From JAQGMJ01 sp036498945 (GTDB taxonomy: Bacteria; Pseudomonadota; Gammaproteobacteria; Burkholderiales; JAEUOS01), in assembly GCA_036498945.1 (NCBI GenBank), contig DASYEQ010000036.1, positions 22,280 through 86,279 on the forward strand: a DNA stretch of 64,000 nucleotides, read 5' to 3'. The translations under genes and the position numbers were made by a program. Below are positions 16,224 through 25,261 of the stretch, piece by piece (within the stretch, counting starts at the first letter, position 1; every line of letters begins with the position of its first letter). The notes under the pieces were generated by a model. The model was not told where the DNA came from, did no database searches, and worked only from the letters and a program-made list of their open reading frames with translations.

Positions 16224-19200
16224 TCATGCGGGGGCGAGCGTTTTGACAGCGTCGATGACACGCCGGAATTCACGTTCGGCTTCATCCAGGCGGGAAGCGG
16301 CGGACACCACTTCGCTGTGGCGGGCGTCGGCTTCGATCTGCGCGAACAGCTTGGAGACCGTGAGCGCGCCGATGTTGGCGTTACTGGATTTGAGGGTGTG
16401 GGCGGCCAGGCGCGCTGCTGGCATGTCGCCGCGCGCGGCGGCGTTCTTGAGCTGGTCGAACAAAGGCGGGGCACTGGCGAGGAAGGCGACAGTCAGGCGC
16501 GACAGCAGGCCGGGCGCGCCGCCTTGCTCCATCGCGCGCAGAGAGCTTACGACATGCGCGTCCAGCGGCGATGTCTGCACCGCCGCCGGCCGCGTCGGGC
16601 GCGTGACGGCCGCGGCAGGCGCTGCGCTGGCTTGGCGAGACGGTGTCTTTCCCGGCGCCCGTTCCGCTTGCGGCAGCCAGCGCGCCAGGATCGCGCGCAG
16701 GTCGCTCTCGGAAAACGGCTTGCTCAGGTAGTCGTTGAAGCCGGCTTCCATGCAGCGCTCGCGATCGCCCGCCAGCGCGTTGGCGGTCAGCGCGATCACC
16801 GGCAATGCGGCGCCGCTGGCAGCGGCCGACCCGGCGCGAATGTGGCCGACGGCTTCGAAGCCATCCATCTCCGGCATCTGGCAATCCATCAGCGCCAGGT
16901 CGAAGGCTTCGCGACCGAGCTGCTCCAGCGCTTCGCGCCCGTTTTCTGCCACCGCATACTCGTAGCCCAGCTGTTCCAGCATGGTGCAGGCGATTTCGCT
17001 GTTCACCGGGTTGTCTTCCACCACCAGCACGCGATTGCCGCTTGCCGTGGCCACGGTCGCCGGAGCGATGCGTTGCGCCAGCAGCTTGCGCAGGGCCTGT
17101 TCGAGTTCCGCCTGGCGCAGGGGCTTTTCCAGGTACAGATCGATGCCGGCGGTACGCGCGTGCGCCGCGTCGTGCGCGCCGGACAGCGAGGTCAGCAGCG
17201 CCAGGCGGGTGGCCGACAGATGCGGGCTGCGCTTGATGCGCCCGGCCAGGTCGATGCCGCTCATCCCCGGCATCTTCATGTCGATCAGCGCCACTTCGAA
17301 AGGCTTGCCGGCGGACGCCGCCGCGTCGAGCGCGTCGAGCGCGGCGAAGCCCTGTTCGACCGCCACGCAATCCGCGCCGCGATTGCGCAGCTGCTGCGCC
17401 AGGATGCCGCGGTTGGTCGGGTTGTCTTCCACCACCAGGATGCGCGCGCCGCTCAAGGCCACCGGCGCCGGTGCCGCCGCCTGGGGCTGCGTGCCCAGGT
17501 CCAGGCGCAGGCTGAATTCGAAGGTGGAACCGGCGCCGGCGCTGCTTTGCACCGTGATCTGCCCGCCCATCAGCTGTACCAGGTGCTGGCTGATCGCCAG
17601 CCCCAGGCCGGTGCCGCCGTAGCGCTTGGTGGTGCTGGAAGAACCCGGCTCGAAGACGCGGAACAGGCGTTCCTGAACCATAGGCGCCATGCCGATGCCG
17701 GTGTCGCGCACCGAGAAGCGCAGGTCGCAATGGGTCGCCTCCGTGCAGGCAGCCGCCTGCACCCGCAGCAGCACCTCGCCGCGCTCGGTGAACTTGACCG
17801 CATTGCCCATCAGGTTGACCAGCACCTGGCGGATGCGGCCGGCATCGCCCAGAAGCGCCGGCGGCAGTTCGCCTTCGATACGGCAGGCCAGCGCGATGCC
17901 CTTGGCGCGCGCGCGCGGCGCCAGCAGTTCGCCGATCTCCTCCACCAGCATGGCCGGGACAAACTCCTCCGGCTGCAATTCCATCCTGCCGGCCTCGATT
18001 TTCGAGAAATCGAGGATGTCGTTGATGATCTCCAGCAGGGCTTCGCCGGAGCGGTAGGCGGTTTCGGCGAAGCGGCGCTGACGGTCGTCGAGCGCGGTGC
18101 CGAGCAACAGCTCGGTCATGCCCAGCACGCCATTCATCGGCGTGCGGATCTCGTGGCTCATGTTGGCGAGGAACTGCGACTTGGCGCGGCTGGCCGCCAG
18201 CGCGTCTTCGGTGGCCTGGCGCAGTTGCGCCTGCTGGCGCCGCGATTCGGTGACATCTTCGGAAATGCCCAGCAGGTAGCGCGGGGTGCCGTTCTTGTCG
18301 CGGATCGGCAGCTTGCGCGTGAGCAGCGAACGCAACTCGCCGTCGGGGCCGACAAAGTCGTCGCTTTCGATCACCATCGGCTCGGCCGCATGCAGGGCGA
18401 CGCGGTCCTGGGCGATGTAGCGCGCGGCGATGGCCGTATCAAAAAAGTCGTGGTCGGTCTTGCCGACGAAGGAGTCGCGCGGGATGCCGAGGATGTTTTC
18501 GGCGGCGCGGTTGATGCGCTGGTAGCTGAGGTTGCCGGCGTCCTTGACGAACACCATGGCGGGGATGTTCTCCACCACCGAGTCGAGGAACTCCTCGGCC
18601 TGGGTGAGCGCCTGCTCCTTCAGCTTGCGGTCGGTGATGTCGAGTTCCACCGCCATGAATTTTTCGATGCGCCCCGTGGTGTCGTATATCGGCTGCACCT
18701 CGACGTCGAGCCAGTATTCGCGGCCATCGCGCGCGTAGTTGAGGATCTCGCAATGAAAGCCCAGGCCCAGCGTCAGGCGTTCGCGCATCATCGCCACCGT
18801 GGCGGGGTCGGTGCCCGCGCCTTGCAGGAGGCTGCCGGGCTTGCGGCCGCGCACGTCTTCCAGGGTATAGCCGGCGAGGCGGGTGAAGCCCTCGTTGACC
18901 CACAGCACCAGCCCGGAAGCGTCGGTGATGATCACCGCGCTGTGCGTGCGCGAGGCCACCATCGCCAGGTCGCGCGCCTCCTGTTCGCTGCGCGCCAGCT
19001 GCCGGCTGCGCTCGATCGCCTCCTGGTGCGCCAGCTCAAGCCGGCGGCGGTCGCGCTCCATGCTCTCGGTCATGGCGGTGAAGGCGCTGCGCAGGTCGAA
19101 CACCTCGTTGCCCCCGCGTGTGTCGATCGCGGCGGTGGCGCCATGGCGCAGGGCCAGCGCGATGGCGCGGGCGCGTAACTCGCGCAAGGGACGCGTCAGC

Positions 19201-19367
19201 TCCAGCGCCAGCCAGGCGCCGCCCATCAGCGCCAGGCCGAGCGAAAGCACGGCCACCAGCCCGCTATGAAACATATAGCCCAGGCCCGCCGGCACGGTGG
19301 CGACCAGCACCAGCAGGCCGATCTGCGCGCCGGCGATCGGCGCGTGCTGCAGGGTGCGCCGGATCAT
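16224..19367 (-). CDS. Hybrid sensor histidine kinase (2TM-PAS-PAS-HisKA-HATPase-REC-REC-Hpt)
   Basis: This is a membrane-bound phosphorelay kinase of 1047 residues. Two hydrophobic segments (about 12-31 and 35-56) flank almost no periplasmic loop and are followed by a HAMP-like helix. Two PAS/PAC units (about 138-250 and 258-376) precede HisKA with SHEIRTPMNG (His405). A Bergerat-type ATPase, two receivers and a C-terminal Hpt (HTLKSSNANIGA) complete it. The first PAS has a LOV-like GRKPGSLLQGAGTDPAT segment but lacks the flavin-reactive Cys. AGGAAGG precedes the ATG, and the start overlaps the stop of a 33-codon frame by ATGA. Its Hpt could feed the receiver of the downstream GGDEF/EAL protein. 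Confidence 0.92.
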   Translation of the reverse strand: MIRRTLQHAPIAGAQIGLLVLVATVPAGLGYMFHSGLVAVLSLGLALMGGAWLALELTRPLRELRARAIALALRHGATAAIDTRGGNEVFDLRSAFTAMTESMERDRRRLELAHQEAIERSRQLARSEQEARDLAMVASRTHSAVIITDASGLVLWVNEGFTRLAGYTLEDVRGRKPGSLLQGAGTDPATVAMMRERLTLGLGFHCEILNYARDGREYWLDVEVQPIYDTTGRIEKFMAVELDITDRKLKEQALTQAEEFLDSVVENIPAMVFVKDAGNLSYQRINRAAENILGIPRDSFVGKTDHDFFDTAIAARYIAQDRVALHAAEPMVIESDDFVGPDGELRSLLTRKLPIRDKNGTPRYLLGISEDVTESRRQQAQLRQATEDALAASRAKSQFLANMSHEIRTPMNGVLGMTELLLGTALDDRQRRFAETAYRSGEALLEIINDILDFSKIEAGRMELQPEEFVPAMLVEEIGELLAPRARAKGIALACRIEGELPPALLGDAGRIRQVLVNLMGNAVKFTERGEVLLRVQAAACTEATHCDLRFSVRDTGIGMAPMVQERLFRVFEPGSSSTTKRYGGTGLGLAISQHLVQLMGGQITVQSSAGAGSTFEFSLRLDLGTQPQAAAPAPVALSGARILVVEDNPTNRGILAQQLRNRGADCVAVEQGFAALDALDAAASAGKPFEVALIDMKMPGMSGIDLAGRIKRSPHLSATRLALLTSLSGAHDAAHARTAGIDLYLEKPLRQAELEQALRKLLAQRIAPATVATASGNRVLVVEDNPVNSEIACTMLEQLGYEYAVAENGREALEQLGREAFDLALMDCQMPEMDGFEAVGHIRAGSAAASGAALPVIALTANALAGDRERCMEAGFNDYLSKPFSESDLRAILARWLPQAERAPGKTPSRQASAAPAAAVTRPTRPAAVQTSPLDAHVVSSLRAMEQGGAPGLLSRLTVAFLASAPPLFDQLKNAAARGDMPAARLAAHTLKSSNANIGALTVSKLFAQIEADARHSEVVSAASRLDEAEREFRRVIDAVKTLAPA

Positions 19368-19465
19368 CCGCGCCTTCCTGCCCGACGCAGCATCCGGGCG
19401 CGGCGCGCGAACGCGGCGGCGGTGGCTAGCGAAAGGCTCAGCAGGGCGGCGACGCAGAAGGCCAT
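19364..19465 (-). CDS. Small 33-residue membrane peptide coupled to hybrid kinase
   Basis: This short open frame encodes a hydrophobic helix (MAFCVAALLSLSLATAAAF) followed by an Arg-rich tail, as expected for a single-pass membrane peptide with its tail in the cytoplasm. CGGAGAAATC before the ATG supplies a ribosome site. Its TGA overlaps the kinase ATG as ATGA, so translation of the two is probably coupled. No homologue is recognised. It could be a kinase-modulating small protein or merely a leader that sets kinase translation. Confidence 0.5.
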   Translation of the reverse strand: MAFCVAALLSLSLATAAAFARRARMLRRAGRRG

Positions 19466-19707
19466 GATTTCTCCGGATGCCCGCGAGGGCGAAAAGGGGG
19501 CGGGCGGAAGCCAGCCTTATCTCCGGTTTTCGGCCGCCGGGCGCTGAACTTGAGCGGAAGTGGGAAGAACGTCGCGGCGAGTGCGAATAGTGGGTCGCGG
19601 GCGCATCAAGCGGTGGCGCACTCGCCGCGGATGCGGCCAGTCCCACAGGCGCAAAAGGCCGGCGCTGCGCGTCGCGCGCAGGTGCCGGTGGGAGCGTGCC
19701 TGGAGAT

Positions 19708-20199
19708 TTAGTGGAACTGCGCCAAGCCGGGCCGGCCGCTTGCGGGCACGTCCAGCCAATGCGAATTGGCGGCTTCCAGCGAGCGGTCGGCGAAAGCGGC
19801 GGCGAGCGGGCGGGCGCGCAGGGCTTCGCGCAGCAGCAGGAGCGTACGCAGGCGGGCGACGAATTCGGTGGAGTCGACCGGCAGGTTGAGGAAATCGGTG
19901 GCCCCCAGCTTCCAGGCCAGCGAGCGCACCCGCGCCAGGCCCGCCACCTGCGGCAGCATCAGCAGGACCGGCACCTCGGCCAGGTGCGGCATGGCGCGAA
20001 AGCGGCGCAGGAATTCCAGCCCGTCGCAGGCGCGCATCATATGGTCGGCCAGCACCAGGTCGGGCTGGTGTTCGGCGCACCAGTCCAGTGCCGCTGCCGG
20101 GTGGTTGAAGCCTTGCACCTGCTTGAGCCCGGCGTCCAGCGCCAGGGCGCACAGGGCGCCTACCTGCTCCGGCGAGTCGCTGACGATGACGATTTGCAT
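19708..20199 (-). CDS. Degenerate response-regulator receiver protein
   Basis: This is a stand-alone receiver-like domain of 163 residues with no output domain. Phospho-acceptor Asp52 is present (DLVLADHMM). One of the two acidic-pocket residues is replaced (Ser7-Asp8), the switch Thr/Ser position reads Pro, and the conserved Lys is Leu (FLNLP). It may not signal by ordinary phosphorylation. The ATG at 20199 (GGGA five bases upstream) was chosen over a TTG at 20211. A very good FliA-like promoter lies at 20237-20263, which places this gene, and perhaps the kinase operon 340 bases downstream, in the flagellar regulon. Its role is unknown. Confidence 0.78.
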   Translation of the reverse strand: MQIVIVSDSPEQVGALCALALDAGLKQVQGFNHPAAALDWCAEHQPDLVLADHMMRACDGLEFLRRFRAMPHLAEVPVLLMLPQVAGLARVRSLAWKLGATDFLNLPVDSTEFVARLRTLLLLREALRARPLAAAFADRSLEAANSHWLDVPASGRPGLAQFH

Positions 20200-20236
20200 G
20201 GGAGATCCCAATAACTGTTGATCGGTTACCTCCCGG

Positions 20237-20263
20237 ATATCGGCGCCCTGCGGCGGAACTTTA
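20237..20263 (-). promoter_or_regulatory. Strong sigma-28 (FliA)-like promoter upstream of receiver gene
   Basis: On the minus strand the sequence is TAAAGTTC-N11-GCCGATAT, with 7/8 matches in both boxes and exact spacing. It is the best FliA match I found in the window. The -10 ends 37 bases before the receiver ATG at 20199. Confidence 0.75.
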
Positions 20264-20406
20264 GGAAGAATTTTCGTCCCCGCGCGCGCAAGCCCGGCGC
20301 CCTCTGAAATAACGGCAAAAAGCCGCCTTGTTCAAGGCCTGGAATAGCCCGGCCGCGGCTATGCTGGCTGGACCCTAGCGCTTTTGGATGCGAAAGAGGC
20401 GTAGCC

Positions 20407-22146
20407 ATGTCCGCTGTCATGCCAAACAATATCAATCCCACTGAAATCGCCCGCGAAACCATCCGCCGGTTGGCGATGCAACGCATCGCCCCGACTCCCG
20501 ACAACTACAGTCGCCTATATGCCGAGATTTCGGGTGAGGAAATCCTGCACCCTGCCGCCAACGTCCTGAACGACCTCGGCAACGAGCTGGCGCGCAAGAG
20601 CGGGGCCGCCGCGCTCGAAGGCCGCGCCTTGCTGCAAAGCGTGAAACGCCAGAAATGGGACGATGCCCGCGACCAGTTGATGACCCTGGCACGTGCCCAG
20701 GGCGGTGAGCCGCCAGCCTGGCATGTGCTGCTGCGCGATCTCCTGAAACAGTGGGAGCTGCGCCACGAGGGGCTGCCGCAGGGGCGCAAGCGCGAAGCTC
20801 TCGAGCACGTGCTGGACAACTCGCGCAGCGACGCCGCCAAGATGTTCCAGCGCCTGACCGCGCTGGTCAAATCCTGGGCCGAGACGATGGTGGCGCGCAC
20901 CACCGAAACCGCGCTTTCCTCCGACCGTGCCGCCGATCCGGAAGAGCTGCCGCGCTTCCTGCGCGACGTCCTGGCCCAGACGCTCGATTTTGCCGTCACC
21001 AACCGCTTGGGCTACAGTCCGCAACTGGCCGGCGAGGGCGCGCGTATCGCCATGCTGTTCCGCGAAGCAGCCAACCTGAAGGACTGCAACAAGGCCGCGC
21101 AAGCGCTGCAGCAGCTGTGGATCAAGCTCGAGCTGCGCGGCGAGTCAGTGGACGAACTGATGCGCGGCCTGCTGACCCTGGTCAAGCTGTTGACGCAAAA
21201 CGTCGGCGAGCTGGCCAGCGGCGACGACTGGCTGAAAAACCAGATGGAACGCGCAGACCAGTTGCTCAAGGAGCCCCTGGACGTGAAGGCCTTGCACGAG
21301 GCCGAACGCGGCTTCCGCGAAGTGGTGTATCGCCAGAGCAGCCTGAAGAGCAGCCTGGACAGCGCCAAGACGGCGCTCAAGACCATGGTCAGCCTGTTCA
21401 TCGACCGCCTGGGCCAGATGAGCGAATCGACCGGCGGCTACCAGGACAAATTCGCCGCCTACGCCGCGCAGATCGAGGCGGCGCCCGACATCCGCCAGAT
21501 TTCGGATGTGCTGGGCAAGCTGCTGGCCGACACCCGCGGCGCCCAGGCCGACATGCAGGCCACCCGCGACGAACTGCTGCGCATGCGCGAGGAGGCGCAG
21601 AGCCACGAGACCCGCGTCCATGATCTGGAGCAGGAACTCGAACAGGTGGGGCGCCTGGTGAAGGAGGATGCACTTACCACCACGCTCAACCGCCGCGGCA
21701 TGGAAGAGGCCTTCGCGGTGGAAGCCGCGCGCACCGAGCGCAGCGGCGCACCGCTGGCGGTGGCCCTGCTGGACGTCGACAACTTCAAGCAGCTCAACGA
21801 CAAGCTCGGCCACCAGGCCGGCGACGAGGCGCTCAAATACCTGGCCGGCGTGCTGCGCCAGACCGTGCGGCCGTCGGATGCGGTAGCGCGCTTCGGCGGC
21901 GAGGAATTCGTCCTGCTCTTGCCGGCCACCGATGTCGAAGAGGCAGTGCAGGTGATGACGCGGGTGCAGCGCACCCTCACGCGCAAGTTCTTCCTGCATA
22001 ACAACGAACGCGTGCTGATCACCTTCTCCGCCGGCGTTGCCGTGCGTACGCCCGGCGAGGCGCGCGATGCCCTGATCGAGCGCGCCGACAGCGCCATGTA
22101 CCAGGCCAAGCAAAGCGGCAAGAACCGGGTGTGCGTGGCCCCGTAA
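20407..22146 (+). CDS. Diguanylate cyclase (GGDEF) with long helical N-terminus
   Basis: The enzyme is predicted to make cyclic di-GMP from two GTP. The 579-residue protein has no membrane segment. Residues 1-400 are mostly helical with a coiled coil before the catalytic domain. The C-terminal GGDEF domain carries an intact GGEEF (497-501) preceded by RPSD at exactly the inhibitory I-site spacing, so product inhibition is likely. The N-terminal region has no recognised sensor. It is followed after 16 bases by the CHASE kinase and may share its transcript. Confidence 0.92.
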   Translation: MSAVMPNNINPTEIARETIRRLAMQRIAPTPDNYSRLYAEISGEEILHPAANVLNDLGNELARKSGAAALEGRALLQSVKRQKWDDARDQLMTLARAQGGEPPAWHVLLRDLLKQWELRHEGLPQGRKREALEHVLDNSRSDAAKMFQRLTALVKSWAETMVARTTETALSSDRAADPEELPRFLRDVLAQTLDFAVTNRLGYSPQLAGEGARIAMLFREAANLKDCNKAAQALQQLWIKLELRGESVDELMRGLLTLVKLLTQNVGELASGDDWLKNQMERADQLLKEPLDVKALHEAERGFREVVYRQSSLKSSLDSAKTALKTMVSLFIDRLGQMSESTGGYQDKFAAYAAQIEAAPDIRQISDVLGKLLADTRGAQADMQATRDELLRMREEAQSHETRVHDLEQELEQVGRLVKEDALTTTLNRRGMEEAFAVEAARTERSGAPLAVALLDVDNFKQLNDKLGHQAGDEALKYLAGVLRQTVRPSDAVARFGGEEFVLLLPATDVEEAVQVMTRVQRTLTRKFFLHNNERVLITFSAGVAVRTPGEARDALIERADSAMYQAKQSGKNRVCVAP

Positions 22147-22162
22147 CACGGGCCCGGGCGGC

Positions 22163-25100
22163 ATGGCGGCGACTTCCGACCTCCCTCGCGGCGCGCGCGC
22201 GCCGGCGCCAGGCGCGGGCAGCTGGCTGCGGCGCTGGCGCGCCGCGCTCCTCGTCGCCTGTCTCGGCTGCGCGGTCACCGCCGCGCTGCTGTGGCGGGTG
22301 AGCATCTCGCTGGAGGAGGAGAGCCGCGCCAACCTGGCCGTCGAGGCCGACCGCGTCAGCAACGAAATCCGTGCGCGCATGAGCGTCTACTCGACCATGC
22401 TGGCCTCCGGCGCCGGCCTGTTCCACGCCAGCGAGTTCGTTTCGCGCGACGACTGGCGCGAATATGGCGGCTCGCTCGACATGGCGCGCAACTATCCAGG
22501 CATCCAGAACCTCGGCTTCGCCGAACGCGTGCGCGGCGCCGACTGGCGCGCCTTCGAAGCGGCGGCAAGCCGCGAAGGCGGGACCAGGGTGACCTTGCGT
22601 CCGGTGCCCGGCTCGGCACCCCCGGCCGAGCTCTACCCGGTGCGCTACGTCCATCCAGAAAGCGCGCGCAATCTCGGCACCGTCGGCTTCGATCTCTACG
22701 CCATGGCGCCGCGCCGCGCCGCCATGGAAGAGGCCGCCGCCAACGGCACGCCCACGCTTTCGGCCAAGGTCTCACTGCTGGGCGAGGGCGGCGGCAGCCG
22801 CGCCCAGCCAGGCGTGCTGATGTTCATGCCGATCTATCGCCGCGACATCGGGCTGGTCAAGGCCAACGAGCGCCATGCCGACCTGCTCGGATTCGTCTAC
22901 GGCGTCTTTCGCACCCATGAACTGGTGCGCGAGGTGCTGCGCGGGCGCAAGATAGATGTCGGCATCGAATTATTCGACGGCGAGGCGGGCAGCGACAACA
23001 ATCTCTTCAGCTACCACCCCGGCGGCACGGATGCCGCCCCCGGCGCCGGCGCCGAGATGGCCGCGCGGCGCATCGTGGTGGGCGGGCGGGTGTGGACCGC
23101 GCGCTTTACCGGTCCCTGGGATTTCGGCATCGCCAACGCGCGCGGCCAGCAGGCCGCGGTGCTTGGCGCGGGCCTTTTGATCACTGCGCTGGGCGCGCTG
23201 ATGGTGTGGAGCGTAACGCGCACGCGCGAGGCGGCGCTGGCGCTGGCCGGGGAGATGACCGTCGAACTCTGCGCCACCCAGGCGCGCTTCGAGCGCATGG
23301 TCGGCGGCACCAGCGACGGCGTCTGGGAGATCGACCTCACCAACGGCGCCGCCTATTGCTCGCCGCGCTGCCAGTCCCTGCTCGGCTGGCGCAGCGACGC
23401 CGGCGCGATGGATCTTTCCTGGGCGCTGCGGCGCATCGACCTGCGCGACCGCCGCCGCGTGCTCGACGACTTCAGGCGCTGCATCCGCGCCGGCGGCGAG
23501 CTCGACGCCAAGCTGCGCATCAACCCCGGCGCCGGCCACGGCGCCAGCCGCTGGTTCCGCGTGCGCGGCCGCGTCTCCACCGCCGCCGACGGCGCGGTCT
23601 ACCTGTCGGGCGCCATCTCCGACGTGCAGGAGCAGGAAGAAGCGCAGGAACGCGAAGACCGGCTGCTGCGGGTGATCGAGTCCAGCCCGGACATCATCCT
23701 CACCTTCAATCCGCAAGGGCATATCACTTACCTGAACGCGGCGGCGCGGCACGCCTTCGGCTGCGCCGTCGATACCGGCGCGCCCGGCCTGGCGCACGCG
23801 CAGGCCTTCGTGCGCGACGAACTGGCGCGCATCGCCGCGCGCGTGGCCCGCGGCGAGTCCGGCGGCGCCGCCTGGCAGGGCGAGACCGAACTGCAACTGG
23901 CCGGCGGCGGCGCGCTGCCGGTGTCGCAGGTAGTGGCCGGCCACGGCGACGGCCGCACCGTGCTTTACTATTCAGTGGCGATGCGCGACATCCGCATCCG
24001 CCGCCGCATCGAGGCGGCGCTGAAAGAGGCGCAGGCGCGCTACGACCGGGCGCTGGCCGGCGCCAACGACGGTATCTGGGAATTCGACCCGCGTACCACC
24101 GTCTTTTTCGGTTCCGAGCGCATGGAAGACCTGCTGGGCGTGGCCCCCGGCTGCGGCCCGCGTTCCAACCTCGGCTTTCGCGCGCTGATCCATCCCGACG
24201 ATCTCGACACCCACGTCAAGGCCATCGGCGGCCTGATGACGGTGGCCGGCACCCACGTCTGGGACCTGCGCATGATGCGCGGCCAGGGCGATTTCCGCTG
24301 GGTACGCATGCGCGGCATGTCGACCTTCAACGAGCGCGGCGAATCGATCCTCAATTCCGGCACCTTGAGCGACATCCACGAAGCCAAGCTGGCCGAGGAG
24401 GAATTGCGGCGCCACCGCGACGACCTCGCCGGCCTGGTGGCCGAGCGCACCGCCAGCGCCGAGGCGGCGCGGCAGGAGGCGGAACGCGCGCGCGAAGCGG
24501 CCGAGGCGGCGAACTACTCGAAGAGCGAATTCCTCGCCAACATGTCGCACGAATTGCGCACGCCGATGCATGCCATCCTCTCCTTCGCCACTTTCGGCGT
24601 GGAAAAGGTGGCGCAGGCCGAGCGGGAAAAGCTGTCGCACTACTTCGGCAACATCCAGAAAAGCGGCCAGCGCCTGCTGGCGCTGCTCAACGACCTGCTC
24701 GACCTTTCGAAGCTCGAGGCGGGCAAGATGGAAATGCAGTTGCGCGACACCGATCTTGCCGCCCTGATACGCGAAGCGGCGACCGAGGCCGAGGCGCTCG
24801 CCGGCAGCCACCAGGTGCGCATCGAACTCGACTTGCCCGCGCATCCGCCGCGCGCGCAGCTCGACCCCGCGCGCATGCTGCAGGTATTGCGCAACCTGCT
24901 GTCGAACGCGATCAAGTTCAGTCCAGGCGGCAGCCGCGTGGCCATCGAGCTGCGCGCCGCCGCGGCAGGCGACGCCTGGGTGGAACTGGCGGTGTGCGAC
25001 GAAGGCATCGGCATCCCGGAAGGCGAACTGGAAACGGTGTTCGACAAGTTCGTGCAGTCCTCCAAGACCAAGACCGGCGCCGGCGGCACTGGCCTGGGGC

Positions 25101-25261
25101 TGGCGATCTGCCGCGAAATCGTCCAGGCCCACAGCGGCAGCATTTGCGCGCGCAATAATCCGGCGCCGGCGCGCGGCACCAGTTTCACGCTGCTGCTGCC
25201 CGTGGGCAGTGGCACGAGCCAGCCGATGGCCGTGCTTGCCGCGCCGGCGGAGGCCGCGTGA
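22163..25261 (+). CDS. CHASE-domain membrane sensor histidine kinase with PAS repeats
   Basis: This is a membrane kinase of 1032 residues sensing an extracytoplasmic ligand. TM1 is about 29-46 and TM2 about 331-351. Between them lies a CHASE-type domain (Y..MLASGAGLFHAS, then NYPGIQNLGFAERV and YPVRYVHP). Three PAS/PAC units follow (about 375-490, 497-612 and 625-745). HisKA has SHELRTPMHA (His796) and the ATPase shows N, G1 and G2 boxes (NLLSNAIKFSPGG, DEGIGIP, GTGLGLAI). There is no receiver, so phosphate must go to a separate protein. The stop overlaps the next kinase start as GTGA. Confidence 0.92.
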   Translation: MAATSDLPRGARAPAPGAGSWLRRWRAALLVACLGCAVTAALLWRVSISLEEESRANLAVEADRVSNEIRARMSVYSTMLASGAGLFHASEFVSRDDWREYGGSLDMARNYPGIQNLGFAERVRGADWRAFEAAASREGGTRVTLRPVPGSAPPAELYPVRYVHPESARNLGTVGFDLYAMAPRRAAMEEAAANGTPTLSAKVSLLGEGGGSRAQPGVLMFMPIYRRDIGLVKANERHADLLGFVYGVFRTHELVREVLRGRKIDVGIELFDGEAGSDNNLFSYHPGGTDAAPGAGAEMAARRIVVGGRVWTARFTGPWDFGIANARGQQAAVLGAGLLITALGALMVWSVTRTREAALALAGEMTVELCATQARFERMVGGTSDGVWEIDLTNGAAYCSPRCQSLLGWRSDAGAMDLSWALRRIDLRDRRRVLDDFRRCIRAGGELDAKLRINPGAGHGASRWFRVRGRVSTAADGAVYLSGAISDVQEQEEAQEREDRLLRVIESSPDIILTFNPQGHITYLNAAARHAFGCAVDTGAPGLAHAQAFVRDELARIAARVARGESGGAAWQGETELQLAGGGALPVSQVVAGHGDGRTVLYYSVAMRDIRIRRRIEAALKEAQARYDRALAGANDGIWEFDPRTTVFFGSERMEDLLGVAPGCGPRSNLGFRALIHPDDLDTHVKAIGGLMTVAGTHVWDLRMMRGQGDFRWVRMRGMSTFNERGESILNSGTLSDIHEAKLAEEELRRHRDDLAGLVAERTASAEAARQEAERAREAAEAANYSKSEFLANMSHELRTPMHAILSFATFGVEKVAQAEREKLSHYFGNIQKSGQRLLALLNDLLDLSKLEAGKMEMQLRDTDLAALIREAATEAEALAGSHQVRIELDLPAHPPRAQLDPARMLQVLRNLLSNAIKFSPGGSRVAIELRAAAAGDAWVELAVCDEGIGIPEGELETVFDKFVQSSKTKTGAGGTGLGLAICREIVQAHSGSICARNNPAPARGTSFTLLLPVGSGTSQPMAVLAAPAEAA

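Noticed and set aside
16317..19178. Plus-strand open frame of about 950 codons over the hybrid kinase gene
   Set aside because: Antisense shadow of a clear multidomain kinase, with no recognisable domain or ribosome site.
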